Source of the DNA: Candidatus Harrysmithiimonas galli | GTDB taxonomy: Bacteria > Bacillota > Bacilli > CAJFEE01 | DNA length: 40,623 nucleotides | Reading direction: 5' to 3' | Assembly (NCBI GenBank): GCA_904373265.1 | Contig: CAJFEE010000024.1 | Coordinates: forward strand, 1-40,623 | Shown: piece by piece, positions 26,378-34,201 of the stretch | Layout of the letters: every line of letters begins with the position of its first letter | Numbering within the stretch: the first letter of the stretch is position 1 | The notes under the pieces: generated by a model | The model's input: only the letters and a program-made list of their open reading frames with translations | Database searches by the model: none | What the model was told of the DNA's origin: nothing | Translations under genes and position numbers: made by a program

Positions 26378-27763
26378 CTAAAATCGAAAATATAAAAATG
26401 GATTATACGTTTCATCAACCAAATATGCTGTACAGATCAAAAGAAGCAATACATAAAGCAGCAGCTGAAACCAGAAGGAAAGTTTTTGAAAATAACGCCA
26501 TACAAGCGGTGTTGCAGCAATAAAGCCAAACAAAAAAATCATAAAATAATTCGATAAGCTATACAAAGCAGTAGAATTCACCCAATCCGTTCCAGCCAGA
26601 CCAAACATAGTTTTTAAATAAACACCTGCATCACTTAAGCTGTCTGAAGCAAAAAAGACCCAGCCGAGCAATACGACAAGCAATAAATATCCATGTGCCA
26701 ACCAAATTGGAATTCGATTAAGCAGCTTTTGCAAAAAAATACGTTCCAGAATGATAAAAAACGCAAAGTACAAGCCCCAAACAATAAAATTCCACCCAGC
26801 TCCATGCCAAAATCCGGTTAGAAACCAGACGATCAGCAAATTTCGATACAGCTTAAGCGGACGGACTCGATTGCCTCCAAGCGGGATATAAACGTAGTTT
26901 CGAAACCAACTCGTTAAAGTCATATGCCAGCGCCGCCAAAATTCCGAAACACTTTTTGCTGTATAAGGATAATTAAAATTTTTCGGCAATTCAAAGCCAA
27001 ACATTTTACCCAAACCAACTGCCATATCGGAATAGCCACTGAAATCAAAATAAATTTGTAAAGCAAATGCAATCATTCCAAGCCATGCACCCAAAACACT
27101 TAACTCCTCTGGCGGTGTCGTATGCATGGTTTCCCACAACAAGCCAATTTGATTGGCAATGAGAACCTTTTTCCCAAGTCCTTGAATAAAAAGCAATACA
27201 CCATCTGCAAACTGCCCAACTGTCTCTGTTCGATGATCGAGTTCCTTTGCAACTTTATCATAGGTAACAATCGGACCCGCTATCAACTGTGGAAACATAG
27301 CAACATAAGCCCCAAATGATATAAAATTTTTCTGTACATCAATTTTGCCCCGATATAAATCAATGGTATAACTCATCGTTTGAAACGTATAAAAAGAAAT
27401 TCCGATGGGCAGCGCAATCGTCAAAAATGAAATGTTAAGCCCAAATGTATGATTCAAGCTATCCATAAAAAAATTAAAATATTTAAAAAAACCAAGCAAA
27501 GCAATATTAACCGCAATTGAGCTGATAAGACCCAAACGTGCAATTTGTTTTCGATGGCGATTCTTAGCAATAAGCAATCCCATACAATAATCCCACATCG
27601 CCGAAAATAGCATAACCAGAACATAAATCGGCTCACCCCATGCGTAAAAAATCAAACTCCCAGCAAAAAATATGAAGTTGCGCATGCATCTTGGGCTAAT
27701 ATAATAAGCGGCCAAAAACAATGGCAAAAAAATAAATAAAAATATTAAACTGCTAAAAACCAT
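26378..27763 (-). CDS. MBOAT-family O-acyltransferase (AlgI/DltB-like)
   Basis: A 461-residue membrane protein with about eleven helices. Family marks are FPQLIAGPIVTY, IYFDFSGYSDMAVGLGKMFG, FWRRWHMTLTSWFRNYVYIP (His280) and FLTGFWHGAGWNFIVWGLYF with the invariant His320. MBOAT proteins move acetyl or other acyl groups across the membrane to a partner, here the DHHW protein encoded next. Length and motifs match alginate-type AlgI rather than DltB, and no dlt genes accompany it. It is the first gene of the pair; the 300 bp ahead (27764-28066) hold no gene, apart from the terminator of DUF4358. Confidence 0.92.
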   Translation of the reverse strand: MVFSSLIFLFIFLPLFLAAYYISPRCMRNFIFFAGSLIFYAWGEPIYVLVMLFSAMWDYCMGLLIAKNRHRKQIARLGLISSIAVNIALLGFFKYFNFFMDSLNHTFGLNISFLTIALPIGISFYTFQTMSYTIDLYRGKIDVQKNFISFGAYVAMFPQLIAGPIVTYDKVAKELDHRTETVGQFADGVLLFIQGLGKKVLIANQIGLLWETMHTTPPEELSVLGAWLGMIAFALQIYFDFSGYSDMAVGLGKMFGFELPKNFNYPYTAKSVSEFWRRWHMTLTSWFRNYVYIPLGGNRVRPLKLYRNLLIVWFLTGFWHGAGWNFIVWGLYFAFFIILERIFLQKLLNRIPIWLAHGYLLLVVLLGWVFFASDSLSDAGVYLKTMFGLAGTDWVNSTALYSLSNYFMIFLFGFIAATPLVWRYFQKLSFWFQLLLYVLLLLICTAYLVDETYNPFLYFRF

Positions 27764-27977
27764 GCTTTATCCATCCCAAATTTAATCTGTAAAATAAGCA
27801 TAACCAAATTCCATATCACAATTTTAAACAAAATTCTTTTTTTCAAATTCATCTCACCAAAAATTCCAGCTGCTTTCAATCCACTCAGTACCTTGATAAA
27901 ATACAGAGAATCCATAAAAAATAACAGAAAACTGAATTTAACAGAAATTTCATATTTTACATTTTAATATAAAAATG

Positions 27978-28025
27978 ATAAAAATAAAAAATCCGTTAGA
28001 AAAAAAGCTACTTTCGTAACGGATT
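27978..28025 (-). terminator. Terminator behind the DUF4358 gene
   Basis: TAACGGATT (28017-28025) and AATCCGTTA (27990-27998) form a 9-bp stem; on the minus strand it is followed by TTTTTATTTTTATC. It isolates the DUF4358 gene from the MBOAT gene, so the latter needs its own promoter in 27764-27980, where I found no convincing one. Confidence 0.7.
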
Positions 28026-28066
28026 CTCTCACTTCTGCTCATTCGTTAACCGATATTGAAAACTTC

Positions 28067-28543
28067 TTATTCAAATAATGCCTCAAAATTTTTAACAATG
28101 TCTTTTGCATGTGCATCTATCACCAATAAAATATACTTCCCTTTTGTAACAAGCTGATGCTCCATAATCAGCTGCTTTTGTTCTGGATATAACATATTTG
28201 CTTCTGCTGTCAAAACCCATTGCTCAAGTGCAGCTTCAATCTCTACAACACTTTTTTCATCAGCAGCTTTAAGTACCAAAATTTCATTGGCATGTGCCGA
28301 CATCAGCGGCATAACCGCAAAATAGTGATCTAAAGTATCCAACGATATGCCATAGCGATCAAAAAATAATTCTGGATCAACCTCGACTAGCTTTGGCATT
28401 TCAATATCCGCTGTAATCCTTTCATATATCTCTTGACACGTGAATGCTTCTTTGTTTACCTCTTGCTTCAAATCAGAATGATCACATGCTGCCATTTTGA
28501 AGCACAAAATGCCCAAAATACAAACCATAAGTACCTTTTTCAT
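28067..28543 (-). CDS. DUF4358 lipoprotein
   Basis: A 158-residue lipoprotein: signal peptide with lipobox KMAACDHS (Cys about 20), then a compact domain with IADIEMPKLVEVDPELFFDR-like spacing, LDHYFAVMPLMSAHANEILVL and a C-terminal VTKGKYILLVIDAHAK. These features match DUF4358, a family repeatedly found beside MBOAT and DHHW genes in Bacillota, as here, which suggests an accessory role in surface polymer acylation. No catalytic residues are known. It is followed by a terminator and preceded by a 95-bp gap without a clear promoter. Confidence 0.75.
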   Translation of the reverse strand: MKKVLMVCILGILCFKMAACDHSDLKQEVNKEAFTCQEIYERITADIEMPKLVEVDPELFFDRYGISLDTLDHYFAVMPLMSAHANEILVLKAADEKSVVEIEAALEQWVLTAEANMLYPEQKQLIMEHQLVTKGKYILLVIDAHAKDIVKNFEALFE

Positions 28544-28638
28544 TTATGCTGTCTCCTTATTCTTGATGTCATACCCTTTATGAAAAATACATACCGCCTC
28601 ATGTATCAAGCAAAAACACATATGTTTCAAACCTATTT

Positions 28639-29715
28639 TTAAGATAAATGCTGTTTAGAAAGAACCAGTCTTTTCACCAAATCGGAAAGCTCCTTTTGTG
28701 ACAAATCATATGACACACATTGAAGCTGAATCCATTGATTCCCAATAATCATTTCTGCAGCATACCGAGAATTTTCTGCTTCCGGATAAATATAAATAAC
28801 CTGTCCTTCTAATTCAAGTGGTTCAAAAAACGCAGTACCGCTCGGATTTTTCAAAAATAAAAACTGTGCAGATAAACGCTCCCTTTCTGTCTTATCAATT
28901 ACCGTTTGACGCAACAAAAACGCATCTTTCTCTTCACCATAAGCATAAGATGTCTCAATGGACATTCCAATTCCTTCTCCTTGAATTTGATAGCTAATCG
29001 GCTCTACTGGAATGCTGTCTGCATGACTCTTTGCAAAAATATAAATATCATTAGAAAATTGCTGATAAATATTCTCCAAATGAAAAGGTTCCGGTCCTGA
29101 AACAACTGATGCTTCTTCAATCATCTCCATCTCTTGTTCTACACTTTGAACGCTCGTCTTCTCTCCGACTGCAGGCAAAGATATCTCCGGATCAGAAACA
29201 TCTGAAGACTCTGCAACCCAAACAGTTGAGGATGCAGCAGAATCTTTTGGATGTTGAACCGGATCTTCCTCTGACTGATTGGTTTGTGGTACAGCATTCT
29301 GATCTTCTTTGACAACTTGTGATACAACATTCTGATTTTCTGGCTCCAAAACCTCTTTAGTTTCTTGAATTGGACTCTCTGCCAATTGCGGAGTTTCTTG
29401 CTCCACATGTTTTGGATTTGTTTTTGTTTCTTTACTTTCATTATTTAAGAAAATACTTTCCATACGTTCCTTCACATCGCCTAATTCAGCAAAAGGAACC
29501 GTTTGACTGGTGTAAACAAAATAACCAAAACCGATACACAAAATGGCTGCCGCACTGGCGCCCCATTTTCGATAGGAAAATACAGGCTTTTTCTTGGAAG
29601 GCAAATTTGCTAATGCTTGCTGCCATTTTTCTTCAACTAAATCCGGAATATGAATGGATTCTTCCTGAAGTCTTTTCTTAATCTCTTGATCCAGCCTATT
29701 TTCTTCCCTTTTCAT
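28639..29715 (-). CDS. Putative anti-sigma factor, single-span membrane protein
   Basis: This 358-residue protein has a short cytoplasmic N terminus (1-48, EENRLDQEIKKRLQEE, VEEKWQQALANLPSK), one membrane helix (about 50-68, SAAAILCIGFGYFVYTS), a long Glu/Gln/Pro/Ser-rich linker (about 85-205) and a folded outer domain (about 220-350) ending in QLQCVSYDLSQKELSDLVKR. The start overlaps the sigma-factor gene by 20 bp. A membrane protein directly coupled to an ECF sigma gene is usually its anti-sigma factor. No zinc-binding ZAS motif (HxxxCxxC) is present, so it belongs to another class; the outer domain may resemble DUF4367. The function is inferred from position and topology. Confidence 0.7.
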   Translation of the reverse strand: MKREENRLDQEIKKRLQEESIHIPDLVEEKWQQALANLPSKKKPVFSYRKWGASAAAILCIGFGYFVYTSQTVPFAELGDVKERMESIFLNNESKETKTNPKHVEQETPQLAESPIQETKEVLEPENQNVVSQVVKEDQNAVPQTNQSEEDPVQHPKDSAASSTVWVAESSDVSDPEISLPAVGEKTSVQSVEQEMEMIEEASVVSGPEPFHLENIYQQFSNDIYIFAKSHADSIPVEPISYQIQGEGIGMSIETSYAYGEEKDAFLLRQTVIDKTERERLSAQFLFLKNPSGTAFFEPLELEGQVIYIYPEAENSRYAAEMIIGNQWIQLQCVSYDLSQKELSDLVKRLVLSKQHLS

Positions 29716-30259
29716 CTGCTTGATCTCCCTCCAATCTTAATAAATTTCTTAATCTGTTGCGTCCACGATTCAATCGGGTTCGAACGGTACTTTCAGGAAT
29801 GCCCAACATTTTGGAAATGGTCTGACAGGAATGATCTTCATAATAAAACAATACAATCACCTGTGCGATCTCCTTTGGAAGCTTCTGAACCTGTTCAAAA
29901 ATTCCTTGTCCCTCATAAAATTTTTCTTCTTTTATTAACAAATCGGAGGCAAATTCCTCCACTGGGATTATTCTTTGACTTTTTCTTAAAATATTAATAC
30001 ATTCATGAATCATAATCCGGGTCAACCATGTCTTAAAATATAAATTCTCCCGCACTTTATGAATCGAATGAAATGCCTTTAATATTGTTTCTTGCATCGC
30101 ATCGGCAACATCTTCGTCAGATTTTAAATAACTTTTACCGACTTTATACAGCGACAGCTTATGTGCCTCCATCAATCGAACAAACGCATCGGAGTCCCCA
30201 GACTTGGCCAAATCAATATCATCTTTTTCTTTTGATATTTTCTTTGGAGGAAAAAACAT
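29696..30259 (-). CDS. ECF-type RNA polymerase sigma factor
   Basis: A 187-residue sigma factor with only regions 2 and 4. Region 2 (about 17-90) includes LAKSGDSDAFVRLMEAHK, YLKSDEDVADAMQETILKAF and the DNA-melting segment YFKTWLTRIMIHECINILRK. Region 4 (about 120-178) includes KLPKEIAQVIVLFYYEDHS and the helix-turn-helix ISKMLGIPESTVRTRLNRGR. I choose ATG 30259, eight bases after AAGGG; an in-frame GTG at 30268 overlaps that site. It resembles SigV/SigM-type envelope stress factors. An ECF-type promoter lies just upstream and the putative anti-sigma gene overlaps its end. Confidence 0.92.
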   Translation of the reverse strand: MFFPPKKISKEKDDIDLAKSGDSDAFVRLMEAHKLSLYKVGKSYLKSDEDVADAMQETILKAFHSIHKVRENLYFKTWLTRIMIHECINILRKSQRIIPVEEFASDLLIKEEKFYEGQGIFEQVQKLPKEIAQVIVLFYYEDHSCQTISKMLGIPESTVRTRLNRGRNRLRNLLRLEGDQADEKGRK

Positions 30260-30281
30260 AACTTTCACCCTTCTTTTATTA

Positions 30282-30307
30282 GACGCATTTAGTAAAATAA
30301 ATGTTCC
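30282..30307 (-). promoter_or_regulatory. ECF-type promoter of the sigma-factor gene
   Basis: On the minus strand GGAAC (30303-30307) and CGTC (30282-30285) are separated by 17 bp, matching the common ECF pattern GGAAC-N16/17-CGTC, with the gene start 23 bp downstream. This implies that the sigma factor transcribes its own gene. I noticed no second copy in front of the other envelope genes by eye. Confidence 0.6.
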
Positions 30308-30414
30308 GCTTTTGCAGAAAAAAAAGCTGCCAACAAAATGACAGCCCCTATTTTTTTAACAATTTGCATCTCTTTAAATTGATCTGTCAGCCATCGCTTT
30401 ATTTTATAAAACAA
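30289..30414 (-). CDS. Possible 41-residue membrane peptide or gene remnant
   Basis: A short minus-strand frame from a TTG at 30414 reads LFYKIKRWLTDQFKEMQIV and then KKIGAVILLAAFFSAKAEHL, ending FY at a stop that overlaps the ECF promoter. An internal ATG gives a 26-residue version with AAAGAG just ahead. The second half looks like a membrane helix. Alternatively the same DNA is a hairpin GCTGTCA/TGGCAGC followed by eight Ts on the minus strand, an orphan terminator. The rest of 30415-30787 holds no gene. Confidence 0.25.
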   Translation of the reverse strand: MFYKIKRWLTDQFKEMQIVKKIGAVILLAAFFSAKAEHLFY

Positions 30415-30787
30415 ATGACGATATCATTTCAATGTAAAACTTATACTCTTAATTTAGCCTTAAAATACATTTTTGTCTACCAAACCAAAGTATTTTTTAA
30501 CATTTCCATTAGAGCATTGGACATGCATATTTTTCTAACATCATATAGATGTAAGAAGATCGTAACGATTGAAAAGACAAAATACAATGATAAATATATA
30601 AAAGCTTTTTTATAAAAATTGCTTTTTATTCTGATAAACTTTCTATACCAAGCGTGAAAAATAAAGTACTGGATTTCAAAAATACAAATGAAACTTTACA
30701 AATACATCAATAAAATGGATTTACACCTTTGAAAGGAAACGTTAAACTAAAAGAAAATACCCTACAAAAAGAAAGCGAGAATTGTGT

Positions 30788-31213
30788 ATGAAAATTGCAG
30801 TGATTGACGGTTCAGGTGGCGGAATCGGACGGTTGCTTATCGAAAAACTCGTTCAAACCTTCAGTAACCAAATTCAAATTATTGCACTTGGAACCAATGC
30901 ACTGGCAACAGCAGCCATGCTCAAAGCTGGTGCTAACGAAGGCGCAACCGGAGAAAATGCACTCATTTGGAATGTCTCACGCGTCCAGCTTATTATCGGA
31001 CCCATCAGCATTTTATCACCGAACGCCATGCTTGGTGAGTTGACACCAAAAATGGCTACCGCAATTTCTGACAGTCCCGCAAAAAAAATTGTGATTCCGC
31101 TTTCCAAATGGAATGTGCAAATTGCCGGTTTGGAAAAAAAACCATTGCCGCACTATGCTGAAGATATTGTAGAAGCTGTAAGTCAAATTTTACGAGGTGA
31201 AGAAAATGTGTGA
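30788..31213 (+). CDS. DUF3842 family protein
   Basis: A 141-residue soluble protein beginning MKIAVIDGSGGGIGRLLIEK, a Rossmann-like glycine-rich loop, followed by QIIALGTNALATAAMLKAGA and SPNAMLGELTPKMATAISDS. This pattern is that of DUF3842, a small family without known function, often beside cooT or metal-related genes in anaerobes. I choose ATG 30788 because the sequence then starts exactly at the family N terminus; an in-frame TTG at 30782 is possible. The upstream site is weak. A weak promoter (TTGAAA 30729, GAAAAT 30752, 17-bp spacing) lies ahead. It overlaps cooT by 8 bp. Nucleotide or cofactor binding is a reasonable guess. Confidence 0.75.
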   Translation: MKIAVIDGSGGGIGRLLIEKLVQTFSNQIQIIALGTNALATAAMLKAGANEGATGENALIWNVSRVQLIIGPISILSPNAMLGELTPKMATAISDSPAKKIVIPLSKWNVQIAGLEKKPLPHYAEDIVEAVSQILRGEENV

Positions 31214-31397
31214 AGCAAATGTCTATCTTATAGACAAAGAAGGAAAAGAAAAACTATTTTTAGAATCGGTTGATAAATTTGTTCCACAAGGCAACACCAT
31301 TCATATGGAAAATATTTATGGTGAACGAAAAATCATTAAAGCAGATATCATTGAAATGAAACTGGTAGATCATCGAATTCTAATTGCTGAAAAATAA
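31206..31397 (+). CDS. cooT: CooT family nickel-binding protein
   Basis: A 63-residue protein beginning MCEANVYL, with NTIHMENIYGERKIIKADI and ending KLVDHRILIAEK, the CooT signature. In the characterised protein of Rhodospirillum, Cys2 binds Ni(II) in a dimer and assists nickel insertion into CO dehydrogenase. The start is ATG 31206, six bases after GAGGTG; a GTG at 31197 lies in that site. The gene overlaps the DUF3842 gene and is followed 230 bp later by a nickel/peptide-type ABC importer, which supports a nickel role for the whole stretch. Which nickel enzyme is served is not visible here. Confidence 0.85.
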   Translation: MCEANVYLIDKEGKEKLFLESVDKFVPQGNTIHMENIYGERKIIKADIIEMKLVDHRILIAEK

Positions 31398-31440
31398 AAA
31401 ATTCATAGAGTAGAAATTTTTATTTTTGACAAAAAATTTA

Positions 31441-31469
31441 TAGACAAACTGCCAAATATCCGATAGAAT
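31441..31469 (+). promoter_or_regulatory. Predicted promoter of the importer operon
   Basis: TAGACA (31441-31446) and TAGAAT (31464-31469) are 17 bp apart; an alternative -35 TTGACA lies at 31426. Transcription would start near 31476, about 150 bases before the first start codon. Confidence 0.5.
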
Positions 31470-31483
31470 AAAAAATGGAAATA

Positions 31484-31601
31484 CAATTCACGAAGAATTG
31501 CTAGAGAATAAAAAAACAAATGATGCACAAAATAAATATGCTCAGTCAAGAAGACCTGTGCACTACAGAATGTAGGCAAAAGGTCTTCTTATTTTTTTTT
31601 T
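31484..31601 (+). promoter_or_regulatory. Leader RNA with terminator: putative attenuator
   Basis: A small hairpin (CAATTC at 31484, GAATTG at 31495) is followed by a strong terminator: AAGAAGACCT (31548-31557) pairs with AGGTCTTCTT (31581-31590), with an inner stem CTACA/TGTAG (31563-31575), then a run of ten Ts (31592-31601). Only 25 bases remain before the ATG at 31627, taken up by the AAGGAGG site, so no separate promoter fits. The importer must therefore be transcribed through this terminator, the arrangement of a riboswitch or attenuator. It does not match the NiCo riboswitch as I know it. Confidence 0.55.
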
Positions 31602-31626
31602 GCATGTAAAATAAGGAGGAAAAATC

Positions 31627-33204
31627 ATGAAAAAAATGGTCCATTCCATTGTCAGTATACTATGTGTAGGCATTTTGTTACTTGCTGGTTGCAGCAACAA
31701 TCAATCCAATGGAAATGCCAACAACGCAACAAATCAACCGAAAACAGAAATTGTCGTTGCATTAACTTCTGAACCAGATGGTGGATTTGATCCAGTGCTT
31801 GGCTATGCAGCATATGGTTCTCCACTGATTCAAAGTACATTGCTTGATCTAAATGAGGAAGCGGAAATTACAAAAGATTTAGCAACCGATTATACCGTCA
31901 GCGAAGATGGGAAAACATGGACATTCTCTCTACGTGAGGATGTTAAATTTACAGATAATGAACCATTAACAGCGGAAGATGTTGTTTTTACATATGAAAG
32001 TGCGAAAAACAGCGGCTCAACTGTTGATTTGGTCCAAATGAAATCAGTAAAGGCACTGAATGACTATACCGTTGAATTTACACTTATGCAGCCACAATCC
32101 ACCTTTTTATTTACCACAGCTTCCATTGGAATTGTTCCAAAGCATGCCTATAGCAGCAGTTATGGACAAAATCCGATCGGATCAGGACCCTATAAAGTTT
32201 TGGAATACAAGCAAGGTCAGCAGGTCATCTTTGTCAAAAACGAAGACTACTACGGAACAAAAGGAAATTTTGAGAAAGTAACCGTTCTATTTATGAGTGA
32301 AGACCAAGCCTTCGCTGCTGCAAAATCTGGACAAGTCGATGTCGCACAAACCAATCAGACTTATGCCAAAGAAACGGTAAATGCGATGGATCTCCAAAAA
32401 TTCCAAACCGTAGATAATCGAGGAATTTCCTTTATCACCATTCCATCCGGTTCAGAAATCAATGGTCATCCTGCTGGAAACGATGTAACCAGTCAGCTTG
32501 AAATTCGCCAGGCTATTAATTTGGCACTGAATCGTGAGGCACTTGTGACTGATGCCTTAGAAGGCTTTGGTCGTGCTGCATACAGCAATGTTGACCATTT
32601 ACCATGGTGGAACGAAAATACAGTAATTACGCAAAATGTAGACAAAGCCAAACAAATTTTAAGCAATGCCGGCTGGAAAGATACAGACAATGACGGAATT
32701 TTAGAAAAAAATAGATTGAAAGCACAATTTGATTTATACTACAATGCAGGGGACGGAGCACGGCAAGCCCTAGTCAATGCTGTCACACAACAGTTAAAGG
32801 AAATTGGGATTCACGTCAATCCGATTGGCGGCTCATGGGATGATATTGAAAGAGGTATGTATGCCAATCCAGTTTTATTCGGATGGGGCAACCGAAATCC
32901 GATGGAACTGTATTACTTATATCACTCCAAAAACATCGGATTTGACTGGTATAACACAAACGCTTATAAAAATGAAGCAGTGGATCAAGCATTGGACAAA
33001 GCTTTAATTTCTGGGGATATGGCAGATTGGAAAAAAGCACAGGAGCCACTTATTGAGGATCTTCCCTGGGCTTGGCTTGTCAATGTCGATCATTTATATT
33101 TTGTCAATGAAAAGCTTTCTTTAGGAAACCAACCAATCCACCCCCATTCTCATGCATTGGATGTCCTTTGCAATTTGGAAGAATGGATCTGGAAATCCGA
33201 ATAA
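31627..33204 (+). CDS. Nickel/oligopeptide-type ABC substrate-binding lipoprotein (NikA/OppA family)
   Basis: A 525-residue lipoprotein (lipobox LLLAGCSNN, Cys22) of the SBP_bac_5 family: TSEPDGGFDPVLGYAAYG, TWTFSLREDVKFTDNEPLTA, GSGPYKVLEYKQGQ, IRQAINLALNREALVTDAL and VLFGWGNRNPMELYYLYHS. It captures nickel-chelate, peptide or a metallophore complex for the membrane complex encoded next. The preceding CooT and the shortness of the linked ATPases favour nickel (NikA/CntA-like) over oligopeptides, but this rests on context. A strong AAGGAGG site precedes the ATG. It is the first gene of a five-gene operon. Confidence 0.9.
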   Translation: MKKMVHSIVSILCVGILLLAGCSNNQSNGNANNATNQPKTEIVVALTSEPDGGFDPVLGYAAYGSPLIQSTLLDLNEEAEITKDLATDYTVSEDGKTWTFSLREDVKFTDNEPLTAEDVVFTYESAKNSGSTVDLVQMKSVKALNDYTVEFTLMQPQSTFLFTTASIGIVPKHAYSSSYGQNPIGSGPYKVLEYKQGQQVIFVKNEDYYGTKGNFEKVTVLFMSEDQAFAAAKSGQVDVAQTNQTYAKETVNAMDLQKFQTVDNRGISFITIPSGSEINGHPAGNDVTSQLEIRQAINLALNREALVTDALEGFGRAAYSNVDHLPWWNENTVITQNVDKAKQILSNAGWKDTDNDGILEKNRLKAQFDLYYNAGDGARQALVNAVTQQLKEIGIHVNPIGGSWDDIERGMYANPVLFGWGNRNPMELYYLYHSKNIGFDWYNTNAYKNEAVDQALDKALISGDMADWKKAQEPLIEDLPWAWLVNVDHLYFVNEKLSLGNQPIHPHSHALDVLCNLEEWIWKSE

Positions 33205-33223
33205 AGAAATGTTGGGCTGACTT

Positions 33224-34201
33224 ATGGTAAAAAAAATATTGTATTTTTGGATGCGAGGGCTTTCCCTCCTCCTTTTTGTTGTCATTTTTGCTTTTATTTT
33301 ACTGATGTTTTCTCCAATTGATCCGATTCAATCTTATGTTGGAGCCGGAACAGCCATATCACCAGAACAGAAAGAAAACATTGCTGAATATTGGGGACTA
33401 AACGATCCCCCGCTTGAAAGATTGATCACATGGGCAACCCATCTTTTACAAGGAGATCTGGGTGTCTCTATGATTTATCGGCAAGATGTAATAGAAGTCA
33501 TCCAAAATAAATTCCTTTTATCCGTTTCATTGATGCTTGTTGCATGGATTTTAGGCGGCTTTTTCGGTGTTCTGTCCGGATTGATTATGGGCATATATCG
33601 CAGCAGATGGATAGATCGTATTCTAAAAAGCATTTGCTATACACTAACAGCCATCCCTTCTTACTATCTTGGAATTTTATTGTTAATGATTTTTGCGGTT
33701 TTCCTTCAATGGTTTCCGATCGGATTAGCTGGTCCCATCGGAATTCCCGAAAATGAGGTCACATTCGGACAACGCATTTGGCATATGATATTGCCTGCTC
33801 TTTGTTTATCGGTTATCAGCATACCAACTATAGCCTTACATACACGAACTAAGCTACTAGAGGCTCTGGATAGTGATTATGCTGATTATGCACGTGCACG
33901 TGGAGAAAGCGAATATACCATCGTTACACGACAATGTTTACGAAACGTGCTGCTGCCAGCAACCATGATTCAATTCGCGATGTTTTCAGAGTTATTTGGC
34001 GGCTCTGTGCTTGTAGAACAGGTATTTTCCTATCCTGGCTTGGGTCAAGCAACCGTAACAGCCGGTCTTGGCGGTGATATGCCACTATTGCTCGGAATTA
34101 CGATTTTCAGTGCAATTTTTGTCTTTATTGGAAATGCCATTGGTGATCTGGTGATGTGCCGAATTGATCCAAGAATTTGGAAAAGGAGATCTGCACGATG
34201 A
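33224..34201 (+). CDS. ABC importer permease 1 (NikB/DppB family)
   Basis: A 325-residue permease with six membrane helices. The N-terminal part shows FAFILLMFSPIDPIQSYVGA and WGLNDPPLERLITWATHLLQ, typical of DppB/NikB proteins; the coupling loop is DYADYARARGESEYTIVTRQ. The C-terminal part FGGSVLVEQVFSYPGLGQAT is the family hallmark. It forms a heterodimer with permease 2. The start lies 19 bp behind the binding-protein gene. Its stop overlaps the next start (ATGA), which shows translational coupling. Confidence 0.92.
   Translation: MVKKILYFWMRGLSLLLFVVIFAFILLMFSPIDPIQSYVGAGTAISPEQKENIAEYWGLNDPPLERLITWATHLLQGDLGVSMIYRQDVIEVIQNKFLLSVSLMLVAWILGGFFGVLSGLIMGIYRSRWIDRILKSICYTLTAIPSYYLGILLLMIFAVFLQWFPIGLAGPIGIPENEVTFGQRIWHMILPALCLSVISIPTIALHTRTKLLEALDSDYADYARARGESEYTIVTRQCLRNVLLPATMIQFAMFSELFGGSVLVEQVFSYPGLGQATVTAGLGGDMPLLLGITIFSAIFVFIGNAIGDLVMCRIDPRIWKRRSAR

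Noticed and set aside
31484-31500. NikR operator
   Set aside because: The small repeat CAATTC/GAATTG does not match the GTATGA-N16-TCATAC pattern of known NikR sites.
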